DNA of 8,052 nucleotides, taken from assembly GCA_028293685.1 (NCBI GenBank), contig JAQGOI010000098.1:1-8052 (forward strand), read 5' to 3'. Every line of letters begins with the position of its first letter. The stretch's first letter is position 1. The notes under the pieces are model-generated. The model was not told the origin of the DNA and did not search any database. It saw nothing but the letters and a program-made list of their open reading frames with translations. A program made the translations under genes and the position numbers. This DNA comes from Lysobacteraceae bacterium (GTDB lineage: Bacteria; Pseudomonadota; Gammaproteobacteria; Xanthomonadales; Xanthomonadaceae). Below are positions 6,773 to 8,052 of this stretch, piece after piece.

Positions 6773-7837
6773 TCACGGCTGCAGGTTCCATCGAGCGGCC
6801 CCTTCTCCCCGGATGGGAACAGCGATCTCGCACCGATAGTAGCCCTCGTGCCATTGCGACGTCATGCGCGCGCGCGGGCCGAAGGCGTAGGCCAGGCGGT
6901 GACCGACGCTGGTGGTCGCGTGCCTGGCGCCGCCACTGACGTGGTCGCGCGGCGGTAGCGATGGATTGCCGACGATGATCCGTAGTTCGTCCTTGTCGGC
7001 GACGATGCCGATATCGATGCAGCCACCTTCGGGCAGGCGGGAGATACCGTGCAGCACGGCGTTTTCCAGCAGTGGCTGCAGCACCAGCCGCGGCAACGGC
7101 AGCGTCCACGGCAGCGGCTCGAGGAGCCGCCAATCCACCTTCAGGCGCTCGCCCAGGCGCAGCGCTTCGATCGCCAGGAAACGCTCGGCCAGTTCGACCT
7201 CCTCGCGCAGGCTCGAATTGGACTCACCGGCGCCCAGCGCGGCGCGGAACAGGTCGGACAGATCCAGGATGGCGCGTTCGGCCACCACCGGGTCGTGGCG
7301 GACGAGTCCGGCAATGGTGTTCATGCTGTTGAACAGGAAGTGCGGCTTGATCCGCGCCTGCAGCGCGTCGGCTTCGGCGCGCGCACTGGCGCGCACCTGG
7401 GCCTGCCAGCCGTCGATCACGAACAGATAGCGCAACACGACCGCCGTGATCACCGCCGCGATCGCTGCGCTGCCCGAGGCGAACTGCGGCGTGTGCACGT
7501 TGTGCGGGATCAGGCCGTAGCCCAGGCTGCGATCGAGCTGATACAACAGCGCCGCTCCAAGCCAGGCGATCGCTGCCGCGGCCGCCACCGCGGTCAACGA
7601 GCCCAACGCCACCGGCAGCCGCGAAAGATGGCGACGCGATGCGCACAGCAGCACCGCGATGGTCAGCGCCAGCCACAAGGCAAAGCCGCTGGCGGACACG
7701 AAACGAAGCGGATTCCAGCGGGCGCCGCCGTCCGGCGCGAGCGCCAGTATCAGCACCACCAGTTCGGCGACGCCGAACATCGTCGCCAGGCGCGGCAGCC
7801 GGCACAGGTCCGGAAGCCACAGGTCGTCGCTGCGCAC
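6773..7837 (-). CDS. algZ: AlgZ/FimS-like membrane sensor histidine kinase (His_kinase/LytS superfamily)
   Basis: This 354-residue inner-membrane sensor is predicted to control the adjacent LytTR regulator. Four hydrophobic segments lie at about 21-36, 49-66, 74-99 and 122-141, with no sizeable periplasmic domain. The transmitter begins near 155 with a coiled linker and ARIKPHFLFNSMNTIAGLV, where H166 is the predicted phospho-acceptor of the His_kinase (PF06580) type. The N box is PLLENAVLHG (N259). The following ATP-binding part is atypical: the DxGxG box is replaced by VGNPS (289-293), and the glycine-rich lid reads SVGHRLAYAFG (310-320), as in the divergent Pseudomonas AlgZ. The start is GTG at 7835-7837, just before the conserved DLWLPDLCRLPRL segment, with AGGG six bases upstream. 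It begins 8 bp after the esterase stop, and its TGA is 43 bp before the regulator. Confidence 0.9.
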   Translation of the reverse strand: MRSDDLWLPDLCRLPRLATMFGVAELVVLILALAPDGGARWNPLRFVSASGFALWLALTIAVLLCASRRHLSRLPVALGSLTAVAAAAAIAWLGAALLYQLDRSLGYGLIPHNVHTPQFASGSAAIAAVITAVVLRYLFVIDGWQAQVRASARAEADALQARIKPHFLFNSMNTIAGLVRHDPVVAERAILDLSDLFRAALGAGESNSSLREEVELAERFLAIEALRLGERLKVDWRLLEPLPWTLPLPRLVLQPLLENAVLHGISRLPEGGCIDIGIVADKDELRIIVGNPSLPPRDHVSGGARHATTSVGHRLAYAFGPRARMTSQWHEGYYRCEIAVPIRGEGAARWNLQP

Positions 7838-7843
7838 GGTGTG

Positions 7844-7847
7844 CCCT
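7844..7847 (-). promoter_or_regulatory. Ribosome binding site for the algZ-type kinase, overlapping the esterase stop
   Basis: On the minus strand the esterase stop TAG (7846-7848) runs into AGGG (7844-7847), which is six bases from the kinase GTG. The overlap supports the non-ATG start and implies that translation of the kinase is coupled to that of the esterase. Confidence 0.5.
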
Positions 7848-8052
7848 ACCCGCCGGAAAAGCGCCGCGACAGCCAGTCGCCGATATCGCGGATTTCGTCC
7901 TGGCTGACGGCGTGTTCCATCGGATACGAATGCCAGTCCACCGCAAAACCCAGCTGCCGCAGGATCGTCGCGCTGTACAAACCGGCGGCTTGCGGAATGA
8001 CCGGGTCGAGGGCGCCATGGGCCATGAACACCGGTTGCGTGGCCGCGCGCGG
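7846..8052 (-). CDS. C-terminal part of an Abhydrolase_2-type carboxylesterase (5' end outside window)
   Basis: The last 69 residues run from the window edge to TAG at 7846-7848. They show the closing half of an alpha/beta-hydrolase of the phospholipase/carboxylesterase family: PVFMAHGALDPVIP carries the catalytic Asp (codon at 8005-8007), and WHSYPMEHAV carries the catalytic His (codon at 7912-7914). A final amphipathic helix, EIRDIGDWLSRRF, follows. The nucleophile Ser elbow would lie outside the window. Full-length family members have about 220 residues. They hydrolyse short-chain carboxylic esters and some deacylate lipids or proteins, but the substrate here is unknown. The tight spacing to the kinase (8 bp) makes it the upstream member of the same operon. 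Its job in that operon is unclear. Confidence 0.9.
   Translation of the reverse strand, partial: PRAATQPVFMAHGALDPVIPQAAGLYSATILRQLGFAVDWHSYPMEHAVSQDEIRDIGDWLSRRFSGG

Noticed and set aside
1..8052. Search by eye for CRISPR arrays, tRNAs, insertion sequences, phage genes and toxin-antitoxin pairs.
   Set aside because: Nothing matching was seen; the window is almost fully occupied by seven ordinary chromosomal genes and one gene fragment.

Overview
The window is GC-rich throughout, with strongly GC-biased third codon positions and frequent GTG/TTG starts. It looks like a chromosomal segment of a gammaproteobacterium of the Xanthomonadales (Lysobacterales). The main reason for this placement is the minus-strand order carboxylesterase, algZ-type kinase, algR-type regulator, hemC, which I recall from Xanthomonas and Lysobacter relatives. 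The heptamer repeat next to hemC also fits. This placement rests on recalled gene order and was not checked by a search.

Left part, plus strand (1-4935). The window opens with the last 36 codons of an unidentified gene. After a 96-bp spacer comes a compact three-gene operon: a 976-residue molybdopterin oxidoreductase, a ferredoxin subunit with 16 cysteines, and an eight-helix DmsC-type membrane anchor. The catalytic and iron-sulfur subunits have no Tat signal, so the active site should face the cytoplasm. Sequence features and subunit make-up fit the quinone-linked sulfite dehydrogenase SoeABC. This complex oxidises cytoplasmic sulfite to sulfate and passes electrons through the SoeB clusters to SoeC and the quinone pool. 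The first two genes overlap at GTGA. The soeB-soeC junction is unusual and the soeC start is not settled.

Right part, minus strand (8052 down to 4976). The order of transcription is: the 3' end of an Abhydrolase_2-type carboxylesterase, a LytS/AlgZ-like sensor kinase starting 8 bp later, a LytTR response regulator (AlgR type), and hemC for hydroxymethylbilane synthase. A two-component system therefore sits directly upstream of a haem-biosynthesis gene. A 77-bp gap with a heptamer repeat that can fold into a hairpin separates algR from hemC. The two groups converge, with only 40 bp between the soeC and hemC stops.

No tRNA, rRNA, CRISPR array, insertion sequence or phage gene was seen. No gene-free stretch exceeds 300 bp. 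I found no clearly new biological system. The points most worth following up are the soeB-soeC junction, the algR-hemC hairpin repeat and the eroded nucleotide-binding region of the sensor kinase.
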